In this document: positions 33,589 to 41,823 of the stretch, piece after piece
Layout of the letters: the number at the start of each line of letters is the position of its first letter
How positions within the stretch are numbered: position 1 is the first letter of the stretch
Assembly: GCF_000007825.1 (NCBI RefSeq)
Contig: NC_004722.1
Span: 4,070,501-4,134,500, forward strand
Length of the DNA: 64,000 nucleotides
Source: Bacillus cereus ATCC 14579
Lineage (GTDB): Bacteria; Bacillota; Bacilli; Bacillales; Bacillaceae_G
Direction of reading: 5' to 3'
Translations under genes and position numbers: made by a program
The notes under the pieces: model-generated
Seen by the model: the letters and a program-made list of their open reading frames with translations, nothing else
Databases searched by the model: none
What the model was told of the DNA's origin: nothing

Positions 33589-36294
33589 ATGTTTAATTTA
33601 CAAAGACAAGAAACAAAGCATGCTTATGAGCAAGATAGCATGAAAACAAATAACGAATTATTAGTGGAGGTTGCAACACAAGATGTAAGCTCTGCGTTAA
33701 AACTTTTAGAAACAACACAAGATGGATTATCTAAACAAGAAGCGTCTCGTAGACTTTCTTTATATGGTCCGAACGAAATAGCTCATAATAAAATGGCACC
33801 GTGGTACATTCAATTTCTGTCGGCATTTAAAAATCCATTTATTTTCGTTTTATTAGCTCTTGGAGCACTCTCCTTTTTCACGGATGATATGCAAGGAACA
33901 ATTGTCGTATCTGCAATGGTACTACTTAGTGCAACAATTCGGTTTTCCCAAGAATTTCGTTCTCAAAAAGCTGCCGATAATTTAAAAGCTATGGTTCGAA
34001 CAACTGCAAGCGTATTTAGAATAAATGGATTTGTACATGAAACAAAAAATGTAACGAATTTAAATCGAAATTACACAACAGAAATTCCAATTGAGGAACT
34101 TGTACCTGGCGATATCATTTCCCTTTCAGCCGGTGATATCATTCCAGCTGATGTGCGTATTGTATCCGCTAAAGATTTATTTGTTAATCAATCTTCTTTA
34201 ACAGGGGAAGCACTTCCTGTAGAAAAATACGAACACTGCTACCATACAGAAAATAAGCATATCTTACCGACAAACATGAAAAAAAATTACAATCCACTCG
34301 ATATGGAAAACCTTTGTTTCATGGGAACAAATATTGTAAGTGGTAGCGCAAAAGCTGTTGTCATCTCAACAAGTACCGATACGTATTTCGGCTCTTTAGC
34401 CAATAAGGTAATTGGAAAGCGTGTAGAAACAAACTTTGATAAAGGTGTAAACAAAGTAAGCTGGCTCTTAATTACATTCATGCTTATTATGGTACCTATT
34501 GTTCTTCTCATTAATGGATTCACAAAAGGTGATTGGCAAGAAGCTTTCTTCTTCGCTATTGCCGTCGCTGTTGGCCTTACACCTGAAATGTTACCAATGA
34601 TTGTAACTGCTAATTTAGCTAAAGGTGCCGTTAAAATGTCTAAACAAAAAGTAATTGTAAAACAGCTAAATTCTATTCAAAACTTAGGTGCTATGAACAT
34701 TCTTTGTACAGATAAAACCGGAACTTTAACAGAAGATAACGTTGTCCTTGTTCGTCACTTAGATCCCAAGGGAAATGAATGCAATCGCGTCTTGCAATTT
34801 GCCTATTTAAATAGTTTCTATCAAACTGGATTGAAAAATTTAATAGATAAAGCTGTTATTAAGCATACAGAGGAAAACAATACATTTAATCCATCAGCTT
34901 TTCAAAAGCTAGATGAAATTCCATTCGATTTCGCCCGCCGGCGTATGTCAGTCATCGTAAAGGATATTTCAGGTGAACATACAATGGTTTGTAAAGGTGC
35001 CGTAGAAGAAATTTTATCAATTTGTAACTACACTGAAGTGGATGAAAAAATCGTTCCACTCACCGAGGAAATACGTTCAAATGTCAAAAAAATAAGTGAG
35101 ACACTAAATAGTGAAGGTATGCGGGTTATTGCTGTGGCTTATAAAAAAGATAGAAGAATAAATGATACAGAGTACACAGTAAAAGACGAAACTGATATGA
35201 TTCTCGCTGGATATATCGGCTTTTTAGATCCACCGAAACCATCTGCAGCAGCTGCAATTCAAGCATTACAGAAACATGGTGTACAAGTGAAAATTTTAAC
35301 TGGCGATAACGAAATTGTTACAAGAAAGGTTTGTAAAGAAGTTGGATTAGATATCTGCGAACCAATCCTCGGTTACGAGATTGATTCTTTACCAGATAAA
35401 GCATTAGCAAGACTTGCCGAAGAAACGACTGTATTTGCGAAGCTTAATCCCATGCAAAAATCTCGTATTATACACGCATTACAAGGAAATGGACACACTG
35501 TAGGTTACATGGGAGACGGCATTAACGATGCTGTAGCATTACGTGAAGCTGATGTCGGAATATCTGTTGATACTGCTACTGATATTGCGAAAGAAGCTTC
35601 CGATATTATTCTACTTGAAAAAAGTTTAACTATATTAGAAGCAGGGATTTTAGAAGGACGTACTACATTCGGAAATATTTTAAAATATATTAAGATGACA
35701 GCTAGCTCTAACTTCGGTAATGTGTTTAGCGTGTTAGTAGCAAGTGCTTTCATTCCTTTTTTACCGATGCTTGCCATTCATCTTTTAATTCAAAACTTAC
35801 TTTATGATATTTCACAACTTTCTATTCCATGGGACAAAATGGATAAAGAGTTTCTAGAAAAACCACGAAAATGGGATACTGCAAACTTACGAAACTTCAT
35901 TATTTGTATCGGCCCAATTAGTTCTATATTTGATATTATCACATACGTAGTCATGTGGAATGTATTTGGTGCAAATACACCGAGCGAGCAATCATTATTC
36001 CAGTCCGGTTGGTTTGTCGTTGGGTTGTTAACACAAACTTTAATTGTTCACATGATAAGAACACAAAAGATTCCATTTATTCAAAGTACTGCATCAACAC
36101 CAGTCGTTTTATTAACCGCTCTTATTATGGCAATCGGGATTTATATTCCATTCTCACCACTTGGTGCAGCCGTTGGTTTACAAGCATTGCCACTTAACTA
36201 TTTCCCTTGGTTAGTAGGAATACTATTAGGCTACGCTTTTTTAACACAATTCCTGAAAAAGCTTTATATTAAAAAGTTTCATAGCTGGTTGTAA
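33589..36294 (+). CDS. mgtA: Magnesium-translocating P-type ATPase
   Basis: A 901-residue P3-type ATPase importing Mg2+. The phosphorylation motif DKTGTLT has its Asp at residue 375. SLTGEALPVEK (actuator), KGAVEEI (nucleotide domain) and GDGINDAVALREADVGISVD (hinge) are all present, with about ten membrane segments. I start at MFNLQRQ (33589), eight bases after AGGAGG, rather than at the ATG at 33568. The M-box leader gives Mg2+ control, and MgtC follows. It could equally be called MgtB; the family does not separate them by eye. Confidence 0.94.
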   Translation: MFNLQRQETKHAYEQDSMKTNNELLVEVATQDVSSALKLLETTQDGLSKQEASRRLSLYGPNEIAHNKMAPWYIQFLSAFKNPFIFVLLALGALSFFTDDMQGTIVVSAMVLLSATIRFSQEFRSQKAADNLKAMVRTTASVFRINGFVHETKNVTNLNRNYTTEIPIEELVPGDIISLSAGDIIPADVRIVSAKDLFVNQSSLTGEALPVEKYEHCYHTENKHILPTNMKKNYNPLDMENLCFMGTNIVSGSAKAVVISTSTDTYFGSLANKVIGKRVETNFDKGVNKVSWLLITFMLIMVPIVLLINGFTKGDWQEAFFFAIAVAVGLTPEMLPMIVTANLAKGAVKMSKQKVIVKQLNSIQNLGAMNILCTDKTGTLTEDNVVLVRHLDPKGNECNRVLQFAYLNSFYQTGLKNLIDKAVIKHTEENNTFNPSAFQKLDEIPFDFARRRMSVIVKDISGEHTMVCKGAVEEILSICNYTEVDEKIVPLTEEIRSNVKKISETLNSEGMRVIAVAYKKDRRINDTEYTVKDETDMILAGYIGFLDPPKPSAAAAIQALQKHGVQVKILTGDNEIVTRKVCKEVGLDICEPILGYEIDSLPDKALARLAEETTVFAKLNPMQKSRIIHALQGNGHTVGYMGDGINDAVALREADVGISVDTATDIAKEASDIILLEKSLTILEAGILEGRTTFGNILKYIKMTASSNFGNVFSVLVASAFIPFLPMLAIHLLIQNLLYDISQLSIPWDKMDKEFLEKPRKWDTANLRNFIICIGPISSIFDIITYVVMWNVFGANTPSEQSLFQSGWFVVGLLTQTLIVHMIRTQKIPFIQSTASTPVVLLTALIMAIGIYIPFSPLGAAVGLQALPLNYFPWLVGILLGYAFLTQFLKKLYIKKFHSWL

Positions 36295-36300
36295 AAATAA

Positions 36301-36331
36301 GAATGAGTGGGTATCCCCCGCTCATTCTAAA
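36301..36331 (+). repeat. Intercistronic stem between mgtA and mgtC
   Basis: A GAATGAGTGGG/CCCGCTCATTC stem with a short loop and no U-run after it. It may protect or separate the two cistrons rather than terminate. Confidence 0.55.
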
Positions 36332-36363
36332 AAACATAACACATATTATATATGGAGGTGACC

Positions 36364-37068
36364 ATGATGGTATGGTACGACATTGTATTCAGGTTAGTTA
36401 TAGCAATTATTGTAGGAGCTTGCATTGGAATGGAAAGACAATGGAGACACCGAATGGCTGGGTTACGGACAAATGCTCTCGTATCACTTGGTGCCTGTAT
36501 ATTTGTTTTATTATCCGTCATGCTTGATCATGATGCTAGCCCATCCCGCATTGCTGCTCAAGTCGTTAGTGGTATTGGATTTTTAGGGGGTGGCGTTATT
36601 ATCCGCGATGGTTTTAGTATTAGAGGGCTAAATACAGCAGCTACTTTATGGTGTGCAGCTGCTGTCGGTACTCTTACAGGCGCCGGTTTCCTCGTTGCAG
36701 CTATATTAGGTGCAGCCGGCGTGTTACTAGCAAATATACTTCTTCGCCCAATTGCTCTTTTTATGAATAAAAAATCAAAAGAAGAATCACCAGAACAAAC
36801 GAACTACTTACTTTCCCTTACTTGTTCAGAAGAAAATGAAGCACATATTCGTTTTTTACTTATGCATATGGTAAGTACAGAAGGAATCGGTTTAAAAGAG
36901 TTGTATAGTGAAGACGTAGATTCTAATCAAAAGGTGTGTATACAGGCTACATTACATTGCAAGACAAATGCGGCTATCTTAATTGAAAAAATAGTAAGTA
37001 GAATGCTATTAGAATCTGGCGTTACTGGAGCTGGATGGAAGACTTCTTTAAATTTAGAAGCGAGTTAA
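36364..37068 (+). CDS. mgtC: MgtC/SapB family membrane protein
   Basis: A 234-residue protein with an N-terminal MgtC domain of about five membrane helices. GMERQWRHRMAGLRTNALVSLGA and SGIGFLGGGVIIRD are family signatures, and a soluble C-terminal ACT-like domain begins near residue 145. MgtC proteins adapt cells to low magnesium and modulate ATP synthase or transport rather than import Mg2+ themselves. Two adjacent ATGs (36364 and 36367) follow GGAGGTG; either may be used. Context with mgtA and the M-box supports the function. Confidence 0.9.
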   Translation: MMVWYDIVFRLVIAIIVGACIGMERQWRHRMAGLRTNALVSLGACIFVLLSVMLDHDASPSRIAAQVVSGIGFLGGGVIIRDGFSIRGLNTAATLWCAAAVGTLTGAGFLVAAILGAAGVLLANILLRPIALFMNKKSKEESPEQTNYLLSLTCSEENEAHIRFLLMHMVSTEGIGLKELYSEDVDSNQKVCIQATLHCKTNAAILIEKIVSRMLLESGVTGAGWKTSLNLEAS

Positions 37069-37074
37069 CTAGGA

Positions 37075-37110
37075 AAGGTGTCATGATTTTACTACTTCAT
37101 GACACCTTCT
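37075..37110. terminator. Bidirectional terminator mgtC/dinB
   Basis: An AAGGTGTCATGA/TCATGACACCTT stem lies between convergent genes and overlaps the dinB end. Confidence 0.8.
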
Positions 37111-38347
37111 ACATAAACTTATTTTCTAACTTTTGTTGAAACGACTTCTCTTGCTTACGTAGTAGTTGACTACCTCGTTGTAAAATCGGTGTTCCATACT
37201 TATCGTTAATTTGATCAATGACAGCAAGTAGTGGTTCTTTTTTCGCATCCTCTTCAAATGAAAATAAATCTAATTGTTTCACCGATTCTGTCTTCCACTC
37301 TATTTCAGTAGCTGTAACACCTAGTAAACGAACGGAATCACCATCCCAATGTTGCTTCCATAAACGGGATGCTGCTTGAAAAATATCGCGTTCTTCCCAA
37401 ATTGCATTTTTCAATTGCTTACTCCGTGTTACTGTTCGCCTATCATGGTATTTAATCATAATTTGAATATTATAACTGACAAGGGTTCGCTTTTGTAATC
37501 TTTTACTCACTGATTTTGATAACCGTTCTAACATATCAAGTAATTCTTTCTCTTCATCCATATCCTTTGAAAAAGTCATCGAGTTACCGACACTTTTATG
37601 TTGGCCCATTTGACTCGGATCCACTTCCCTATCATCCGTACCTTTTGCACGCTTTTGTAAATCAATACCGTGCTTGCCAATTTTAGCGCGAATGATATGC
37701 TCGTCTCCCTTCGCTAACTGTTCAATTGTATGTATATGAATTTCATTTAATTTTTCAGCTGTTTTTTCTCCAATCCCATGCATTGCTTCAACTGAAAGTG
37801 GCCAAATCATTTCTGGAATATCACGTTTTCGAAGTACGGTAATACCGAGAGGTTTTTTCATATCAGAAGCTGTTTTTGCTAGGAAAAGATTTGGAGCGAT
37901 TCCGATACTACACGGAAGCTGCAACTCTGTTAATAGTGCTTGTTGAATCATCTTTGCTATTTCAAGAGGCGAACCAAGTGCGTAGCAATCTGTAATATCT
38001 AAATATCCTTCATCTATTGAGACTGGTTGTATCTTTTCTGTAAAACGAGAAAGGACTTGAAACATTTGAAATGAAGCTTCGCGATATAATGTGAAATTAG
38101 GACGCCTTACAACTAATTGCGGGCATAACCTTTTCGCTTCCCAAAGGGGCATCGTCGTACGTATTCCGTATTCTCTCGCCTCATAACTACATGTTATAAT
38201 AATTCCTTTTCTCTCTTTTTCATTTCCAGCAACCGCTAATGGCTTTCCTTGTAATGATGGATCATGAGCAATTTCAACAGATGCGAAAAAGCAATTCATA
38301 TCTACATGTAAAATAACACGACCATTTTTCGGATACATTTCTCGCAT
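37109..38347 (-). CDS. dinB: DNA polymerase IV (Y family)
   Basis: A 412-residue translesion polymerase. HVDMNCFFASVEI and SIDEGYLDIT provide the catalytic carboxylates; the thumb helix-hairpin-helix (MHGIGEKTAEKLNEI) and the little-finger domain follow. A C-terminal QLDLFSFEE segment resembles a beta-clamp binding motif (QxDLF). Start ATG 38347 is eight bases from AGGGAG, preferable to the GTG nine bases upstream. It equals B. subtilis YqjH (PolY1). A LexA-type box lies upstream. Confidence 0.94.
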   Translation of the reverse strand: MREMYPKNGRVILHVDMNCFFASVEIAHDPSLQGKPLAVAGNEKERKGIIITCSYEAREYGIRTTMPLWEAKRLCPQLVVRRPNFTLYREASFQMFQVLSRFTEKIQPVSIDEGYLDITDCYALGSPLEIAKMIQQALLTELQLPCSIGIAPNLFLAKTASDMKKPLGITVLRKRDIPEMIWPLSVEAMHGIGEKTAEKLNEIHIHTIEQLAKGDEHIIRAKIGKHGIDLQKRAKGTDDREVDPSQMGQHKSVGNSMTFSKDMDEEKELLDMLERLSKSVSKRLQKRTLVSYNIQIMIKYHDRRTVTRSKQLKNAIWEERDIFQAASRLWKQHWDGDSVRLLGVTATEIEWKTESVKQLDLFSFEEDAKKEPLLAVIDQINDKYGTPILQRGSQLLRKQEKSFQQKLENKFM

Positions 38348-38366
38348 AGTACTCACTCCCTAATCA

Positions 38367-38378
38367 GAACGTTCGTTC
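38367..38378 (-). promoter_or_regulatory. LexA (DinR) box of dinB
   Basis: GAAC-GAAC-GTTC matches the Gram-positive SOS box core GAAC-N4-GTTC, 20 bases upstream of the dinB start. Confidence 0.75.
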
Positions 38379-38448
38379 TTTTATTATATCAAATTTTGCA
38401 CAATAGTTATAATAATTACTTGTTCTTTTTTATAATCGATATAAATCG

Positions 38449-38580
38449 AAACTTTAATCAACTCTCACTAATCGGACTTTTACGGGCAGCAGGGCCCCCA
38501 CCTAACTTCTTTACTTTCGCTGAATTTTGAGGTAGTGGTCTTACTGTCCGGCAAATAGCGGGATAAACTCAACTATACAT
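38449..38580 (+). repeat. Structured interspersed repeat, bcr1-like
   Basis: An element between dinB and the peptidase. Arms CGGGCAGCAGGGCCCCCACC (from 38483) and AGGTAGTGGTCTTACTGTCC (from 38530) pair over 21 positions with 18 matches, four of them G-U when read as plus-strand RNA. The G-U pairs indicate that the plus-strand RNA is the folded form. It shares two sequence blocks with 17560-17655. It resembles the roughly 155-bp bcr1 repeat of the B. cereus group as I remember it. Confidence 0.55.
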
Positions 38581-38748
38581 TCCCTGTAGTTATATTAATC
38601 ATTGCAATTAATTATTTACTACTTCCGATTTTCAATATGAATACGTTAAGGTTATTCCCTCGTCTAGTACATGTAGCAACAACGTATATACTTCCATAGT
38701 TTTTCTTATATTCGCTTATACGTCTTGTCAAAGCAATCGAATCAAAAT
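38581..38748. other. Intergenic, no gene seen
   Basis: Between the repeat and the peptidase terminator. No open frame with a ribosome site and no convincing structure. Confidence 0.5.
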
Positions 38749-38786
38749 AAAAAGCGTGTAAATCATAATTGATTTACACGCTTTTT
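38749..38786 (-). terminator. Terminator of M20 peptidase gene
   Basis: An AAAAAGCGTGTAAATC/GATTTACACGCTTTTT perfect stem after the minus-strand stop. Confidence 0.9.
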
Positions 38787-38794
38787 ATTTTCCA

Positions 38795-39913
38795 TTACTT
38801 CGCTACTTCTTCAATAATTGCAACAACTAATTCTGCTGTTTTTGCTAATTCTTCAACAGGAATCTTCTCGTTTGTTGTATGAATTTCTTCATAACCAACC
38901 GCTAAGTTAACTGTTGGGATACCATGTCCTGCAATTACGTTTGCATCACTTCCGCCACCACTTTGGTGAAGAGAAGGTGTACGACCAATTTTTTCAGCTG
39001 CACGTTTTGCAACTTCTACAACGTGATCGCCATCAGCAAATTTAAATCCTGGGTACATAACGTTTACTTCAACGTCTGCATGACCGCCCATTTCTTTTGC
39101 AGTTGTTTCAAATGCTTCTTTCATTTTCGCAACTTGCGCTTCCATTTTCTCATTAATTAAAGAACGAGCTTCTGCAAAGATTTGTACATGATCGCAAACG
39201 ATATTCGTTTGTGTACCACCTTCAAAACGTCCAATATTTGCAGTCGTTTCAGAGTCAATGCGACCAAGTGGCATCTTCGCAATTGCTTTCGCTGCGATAG
39301 TAATTGCAGATACACCTTTCTCCGGCGCTACACCAGCGTGAGCTGTTTTCCCGCGAATAATTGCGTTCACTTTCGCTTGTGTTGGAGCTGCAACAACGAT
39401 TTCACCAACTTTTCCATCGCTATCTAATGCGTAGCCATATTTCGCTGTAATACGCTCACGGTCTAATGCTTTTGCACCAACAAGACCTGATTCTTCTCCG
39501 ACTGTAATAATAAATTCTATTTTACCATGAGGGATATTTTTCTCTTTTAAAACACGGATTGCTTCGAACATTGATGCTAATCCAGCTTTATCATCCGCAC
39601 CTAAAATTGTTGTACCATCTGATACGATATATCCATCTTTAATAGAAGGCTTAATTCCATTACCAGGAACTACTGTATCCATATGAGAAGTAAAGTAAAT
39701 TGTATCAACACCATCTTTTGTTGCTGGTAAAGTACAAATTAAGTTACCTGCCCCATGACCAGTTACAGCCATTGTGTCATCTTCAAATACTTCTACACCT
39801 AAATCTGTAAATTTCTTCGTTAATACTTTGCAGATTTCTGCTTCAAATTTCGTTTCAGAATCTACTTGTACTAATTCCATAAATTCATTTACTAAACGTT
39901 CTTGATTAATCAT
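38795..39913 (-). CDS. M20 family peptidase T-like protein
   Basis: A 372-residue zinc peptidase of the M20 family (tripeptidase T-like, YqjE group). Metal and catalytic residues are visible in FTSHMDTVVPG, LGADDKAG and VGEESGLVGAK, with HQSGGGSDAN near the C-terminus. The lid/dimerisation domain lies at about residues 185-290. Cytoplasmic, acting on small peptides by family analogy. Start at MINQERLV with GGAGGCGCAG upstream. Confidence 0.9.
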   Translation of the reverse strand: MINQERLVNEFMELVQVDSETKFEAEICKVLTKKFTDLGVEVFEDDTMAVTGHGAGNLICTLPATKDGVDTIYFTSHMDTVVPGNGIKPSIKDGYIVSDGTTILGADDKAGLASMFEAIRVLKEKNIPHGKIEFIITVGEESGLVGAKALDRERITAKYGYALDSDGKVGEIVVAAPTQAKVNAIIRGKTAHAGVAPEKGVSAITIAAKAIAKMPLGRIDSETTANIGRFEGGTQTNIVCDHVQIFAEARSLINEKMEAQVAKMKEAFETTAKEMGGHADVEVNVMYPGFKFADGDHVVEVAKRAAEKIGRTPSLHQSGGGSDANVIAGHGIPTVNLAVGYEEIHTTNEKIPVEELAKTAELVVAIIEEVAK

Positions 39914-39995
39914 AAGACTGCGCCTCCTGCACTACCATTATGTATGTAACACTATTAATTATAACAGAATTTCGCAAAAGTTTCGAAATACAAGA

Positions 39996-40033
39996 CAAAA
40001 AACAGATGGTTTACATGTCTAGATAACCATCTG
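39996..40033 (-). terminator. Terminator of acetyltransferase gene
   Basis: A minus-strand CAGATGGTTA/AACCATCTG stem followed by TTTTTTG. Confidence 0.8.
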
Positions 40034-40040
40034 CTTTCTA

Positions 40041-40586
40041 TTACTCATTTAACAATACCCAGCGCATATGATCTTCCCACACGCCATTTACCATTAACAT
40101 CTTCCTAGACACGCCTTCATATTGAAAACCTATCTTCGTTACTACTTGTATAGATGCTAAATTACGAGGCATAATCGGAGCTTCTATACGATGTAACTGA
40201 AATTCCCCAAAAGCAACTTGAATTGCTTTTCTAAGCGCTTCTGTCGTATACCCTTTGTTTAACTCTGCTTTATCTAATTTATAACTGAGGACACAAGATT
40301 GATAAATGCCACGAACGATTAAATTAAATGAAATACACCCAATTATTTTCGTATCATCACCCTTTTTAAAAATCCATAGTCTGATGATTTTCCCTTCTTC
40401 GAACTCTTTTCTATCCTTTTGCAACTTTTTCTTTTGATAATCTAGCGTAAAAAAATCATCCGGTCTATACTCTTCCCAAGCTTTTAAAAATTCACGATTT
40501 CTGTCGTAATATTGAAGAACTGTTTCAGCATACGACTCATCAATTTCCCTTAAGTATAAACGATCTGTTTCGTATATTTTCATCAT
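40041..40586 (-). CDS. GNAT acetyltransferase, RimJ-like
   Basis: A 181-residue acetyltransferase of the ribosomal-protein/Rim subgroup. LYLREIDES at the N-terminus, IIGCISFNLIVRGIYQSCVL in the core and NKGYTTEALRKAIQVAF as the acetyl-CoA motif are recognisable, ending with GFQYEGVSRKML. Two consecutive ATGs (40586, 40583) follow GGAG; the second has the better spacing. The longer frame to 40613 is less likely. The target is unknown. Confidence 0.88.
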   Translation of the reverse strand: MMKIYETDRLYLREIDESYAETVLQYYDRNREFLKAWEEYRPDDFFTLDYQKKKLQKDRKEFEEGKIIRLWIFKKGDDTKIIGCISFNLIVRGIYQSCVLSYKLDKAELNKGYTTEALRKAIQVAFGEFQLHRIEAPIMPRNLASIQVVTKIGFQYEGVSRKMLMVNGVWEDHMRWVLLNE

Positions 40587-40775
40587 CGTATCTCCATTCT
40601 TCAGCTTGCCCAACTAAAAATTAACAATATACCCTTTTACTATATTCTCTATACACACTCAAATTTCCTGTTATATTTTGCAATCCCCTCCCGAATTTTG
40701 TCCTCACTCTCCCCTTGTCCATAATTTCATTTCTCGTTACAATGAAATTGTACTGATTTGCAAGGAGGTATAACG

Positions 40776-40868
40776 ATGCATAAAAAAGCTCAAAAAGTTA
40801 TGGTTTATGTGATGCTGATTTCTATGCTTGTAACAACATTACTTGCTGGCGCGAGTATGTTTTGGTAA
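40776..40868 (+). CDS. prli42: Prli42-type stressosome membrane miniprotein
   Basis: A 30-residue miniprotein, MHKKAQKVMVYVMLISMLVT then TLLAGASMFW. It has a lysine-rich N-terminus followed by a single membrane helix. The ribosome site AAGGAGGT is near consensus and a terminator follows at once, so the gene is well delimited. Its composition and length match Prli42, described in Listeria as the membrane anchor of the stressosome and conserved in Firmicutes. The name is from memory of that family; no stressosome genes lie in this window. Confidence 0.75.
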   Translation: MHKKAQKVMVYVMLISMLVTTLLAGASMFW

Positions 40869-40897
40869 AAAGGGCGATGTGTTCGTCCTTTTTTTAC
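40867..40897 (+). terminator. Terminator of the miniprotein gene
   Basis: An AAAGGGCGA/TTCGTCCTTT stem followed by TTTTA. Confidence 0.75.
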
Positions 40898-40911
40898 TTT
40901 TTACACATGAC

Positions 40912-40947
40912 AAAATAAACCATCTCGACATCGAGATGGTTTATTTT
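40912..40947 (-). terminator. Terminator of small membrane protein gene
   Basis: An AAATAAACCATCTCGA/TCGAGATGGTTTATTT near-perfect stem overlapping the minus-strand stop. Confidence 0.85.
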
Positions 40948-41180
40948 ATATAAAACACAATCGCTACAATACTAAAGGAAAATGACATTACAAGTGCTAT
41001 TACAAAACTTGTATATTGTTTCTGCTGAAATGCTCCAATAACAAAAGTTAGATTAAGTAATGCCATACATACAATCGCTACAAGATAAGAACATATATTA
41101 AAAGTTGCCAATATGAATGTAATAACAAATAGAAATCCCATAAAAAACTGCATATACGAAAGTTTTGGATTCAAGTACAT
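40941..41180 (-). CDS. Small membrane protein, unknown
   Basis: A 79-residue protein with three hydrophobic helices (about residues 10-27, 30-50 and 57-77) and almost no soluble part. It resembles small Bacillus membrane proteins such as DUF3953, but I cannot assign it. The start has AGGGGTTGC upstream, and its own terminator lies at the 3' end. Confidence 0.65.
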   Translation of the reverse strand: MYLNPKLSYMQFFMGFLFVITFILATFNICSYLVAIVCMALLNLTFVIGAFQQKQYTSFVIALVMSFSFSIVAIVFYIK

Positions 41181-41246
41181 ATGAGCAACCCCTTTATCTA
41201 ATTTTATCTTTCTATATTCTCATTAACGCACGGTTATGTACACATG

Positions 41247-41807
41247 TCAAGACAACTTATTATAATAGAAAAAGCCAACCTTTTCGTTGGCTTTTTCATA
41301 TGCAACGGCTCCTTTTTCTTTTGCCAATTGCTGAAATGATTTTTTCGATTTCACAATCCATACTTTCGTTCCAATTGGAATGCGATCAAACAAATATTCC
41401 ACATCGTTTTTCTTCATTCTTATACACCCTTGTGAAATATACTTTCCAATTGAACTCGGTTGGTTTGTTCCATGTATTCCATATTTACTTCCATCAGTTC
41501 CTCTTGCATTAAATCCAATCCACCTTGACCCAAGTGGATTTTTTGGCGACCCACCTGGAATATCCTTCGCAATATAATACGGATCCTTCGCTTTCATTAC
41601 AACATCAAAAGTTCCTTCTGGAGTTAATTCATTCGTTTTCCCTGTCGCTACTGGAAAAACCTTTTGAATCTTTCCATCGTCAATGTAAGCTAATTTATTC
41701 GTTGCTTTATTTACAATAATAAAAGGATCTCCGGCACGTGGATTATCCCCAAGAGGCCAAATCGGCGATAAAGAAAGACATAATATGATAGAGAGAAGAT
41801 ACGGCAT
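41247..41807 (-). CDS. L,D-transpeptidase (YkuD family)
   Basis: A 186-residue secreted enzyme. It has a short N-terminal hydrophobic signal, then the YkuD catalytic domain with IVNKATNKLAYIDDGKIQKV and the active-site signature HGT...SQGCIRM, whose cysteine is the nucleophile. It would form 3-3 peptidoglycan cross-links or attach proteins to peptidoglycan. It is 16 bp downstream of the yqjA-like gene. The intrinsic terminator lies inside the last coding codons (41268-41297), which is odd; the C-terminal tail after KEKGAVAYE may not be native. Confidence 0.88.
   Translation of the reverse strand: MPYLLSIILCLSLSPIWPLGDNPRAGDPFIIVNKATNKLAYIDDGKIQKVFPVATGKTNELTPEGTFDVVMKAKDPYYIAKDIPGGSPKNPLGSRWIGFNARGTDGSKYGIHGTNQPSSIGKYISQGCIRMKKNDVEYLFDRIPIGTKVWIVKSKKSFQQLAKEKGAVAYEKANEKVGFFYYNKLS
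41268..41297 (-). terminator. Terminator within the end of the L,D-transpeptidase frame
   Basis: A GAAAAAGCCAAC/GTTGGCTTTTTC stem followed by a T-rich tract, 21 bases before the stop codon of the frame. In another frame a TGA stop sits directly before the stem. Confidence 0.85.
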
Positions 41808-41823
41808 AGATAATTCCTACCTT

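Noticed and set aside
41165..41512. 115-residue plus-strand frame opposite the L,D-transpeptidase
   Set aside because: Antisense to a gene with clear catalytic motifs; no initiation signals.
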